This document shows positions 7,418 through 7,540 of a stretch of 7,540 nucleotides of DNA, in pieces. Numbering within the stretch: position 1 is the first letter of the stretch; the number at the start of each line of letters is the position of its first letter. Origin of the DNA: an uncultured Oceanospirillaceae bacterium. Lineage in GTDB: Bacteria > Pseudomonadota > Gammaproteobacteria > Pseudomonadales > Balneatricaceae. A program made the translations under genes and the position numbers. Below the pieces are notes generated by a model. The model was not told where the DNA came from, made no database searches, and worked only from the letters and a program-made list of their open reading frames with translations. The stretch lies in contig CAMIIY010000086.1 in NCBI GenBank assembly GCA_946221045.1, positions 1 to 7,540 of the forward strand, written 5' to 3'.

Positions 7418-7430
7418 CACAGCAAAACAA
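7407..7430. promoter_or_regulatory. Imperfect dyad, candidate DctD binding site
   Basis: TTTTGTTGC (7407-7415) and GCAAAACAA (7422-7430) form an inverted repeat with a 6-base centre; seven of nine positions pair. The centre at about 7418 lies near -112 relative to the predicted start. It overlaps the second TTGTTGCAC copy. Position and symmetry fit an enhancer site for a dimeric Fis-type activator; the protein is inferred to be DctD. Confidence 0.45.
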
Positions 7431-7502
7431 GCTAGCGCCAAAGATGTGCAAAAAATATATTTTTAGCCGGTTTAGCTAAAGGTGTATTGATAAAACATCT
7501 AA

Positions 7503-7519
7503 TTGGCACAGCCTTTGCT
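7503..7519 (+). promoter_or_regulatory. Sigma54 (RpoN) -24/-12 promoter
   Basis: TTGGCAC (7503-7509) followed by TTTGCT (7514-7519) matches the consensus YTGGCACG-N4-TTGCW closely. The invariant GG (7505-7506) and GC (7517-7518) are spaced 12 bases start to start, as required. Predicted transcription start is near 7530, reading out of the window. It follows a sigma54 activator gene, making it that activator's likely target; the gene driven is not in the window, but a C4-dicarboxylate transporter is expected. Confidence 0.85.
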
Positions 7520-7540
7520 CTATCAGGATCAATCTATAAC

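Larger units (their letters stand above)
7327..7540. other. Non-coding AT-rich control region downstream of dctD
   Basis: The 214 bases from dctD to the right edge have no reading frame of note (longest ATG frame from 7444 is 11 codons) and are clearly more AT-rich than the genes. They contain TTGTTGCAC repeats and a dyad (7376-7430), an A/T tract (7449-7464), a perfect 10-base palindrome TTTAGCTAAA (7471-7480) and a sigma54 promoter (7503-7519). No intrinsic terminator for dctD is visible, so dctBD transcripts may run into the next gene. The layout is that of an enhancer-dependent promoter for a rightward gene beyond the window. Confidence 0.7.

Noticed and set aside
7462..7480. TTTAGC / GCTAAA hairpin downstream of dctD as a terminator
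   Set aside because: Stem is only 6 bases and AT-rich, no T-run follows, and it lies between the activator sites and the sigma54 promoter. The TTTAGCTAAA palindrome might be a protein site but nothing more supports it.
7346..7488. GGTGTATT repeated at 7346-7353 and 7481-7488
   Set aside because: Eight bases in AT-rich DNA, 135 apart, with no symmetry or promoter relation; chance is enough.
1..7540. Insertion sequences, CRISPR arrays, phage genes or tRNA genes
   Set aside because: No terminal repeats, spaced repeats, transposase-like or phage-like frames, or cloverleaf sequences were seen; gene content is ordinary chromosomal.

Overview
The window reads as chromosomal DNA from a gammaproteobacterium, most likely a marine one of the Oceanospirillales/Marinobacterium kind. 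This is inferred from the proteins: an E. coli-type pyruvate kinase A, a proteobacterial-type GshA and a DctB/DctD pair. Base composition looks even, and I see no mobile element, tRNA, rRNA or CRISPR array. It holds five protein genes in three blocks and is almost fully coding.

Left block (1-3550). A small secreted FliL-domain protein (31-435, +) meets gshA (glutamate-cysteine ligase, -) tail to tail with 2 bases between the stop codons. Upstream of gshA on the same strand lies pykA (pyruvate kinase, 2096-3550, -). The 56-base pykA-gshA gap contains a perfect TATAAT that overlaps the first possible gshA ATG. With a Shine-Dalgarno sequence further in, this points to a TTG start at 2003 for gshA.

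Middle (3551-3669). A 119-base divergent intergenic region separates pykA from the two-component genes. It carries a recognisable sigma70-type promoter for pykA and no convincing promoter for dctB.

Right block (3670-7540). A two-gene operon encodes a DctB-type membrane sensor kinase, with a double-PDC-like periplasmic region and an extra cytoplasmic PAS domain, and a DctD-type sigma54-dependent response regulator. Downstream lie 214 non-coding, AT-rich bases containing a near-consensus -24/-12 sigma54 promoter (7503-7519) that reads out of the window. About 110 bases upstream of its predicted start are TTGTTGCAC repeats and an imperfect dyad, placed like activator binding sites. The simplest model is that DctB senses an external C4-dicarboxylate and phosphorylates DctD, which then activates sigma54 RNA polymerase at this promoter to express an uptake system (TRAP dctPQM or dctA) just beyond the edge.

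I do not see a wholly new system. The most useful observations are the DctD/sigma54 control region, a GAFTDA variant in the activator's sigma54-contact loop, the PAS-containing DctB, the gshA start and promoter overlap, and the orphan secreted FliL-like protein.
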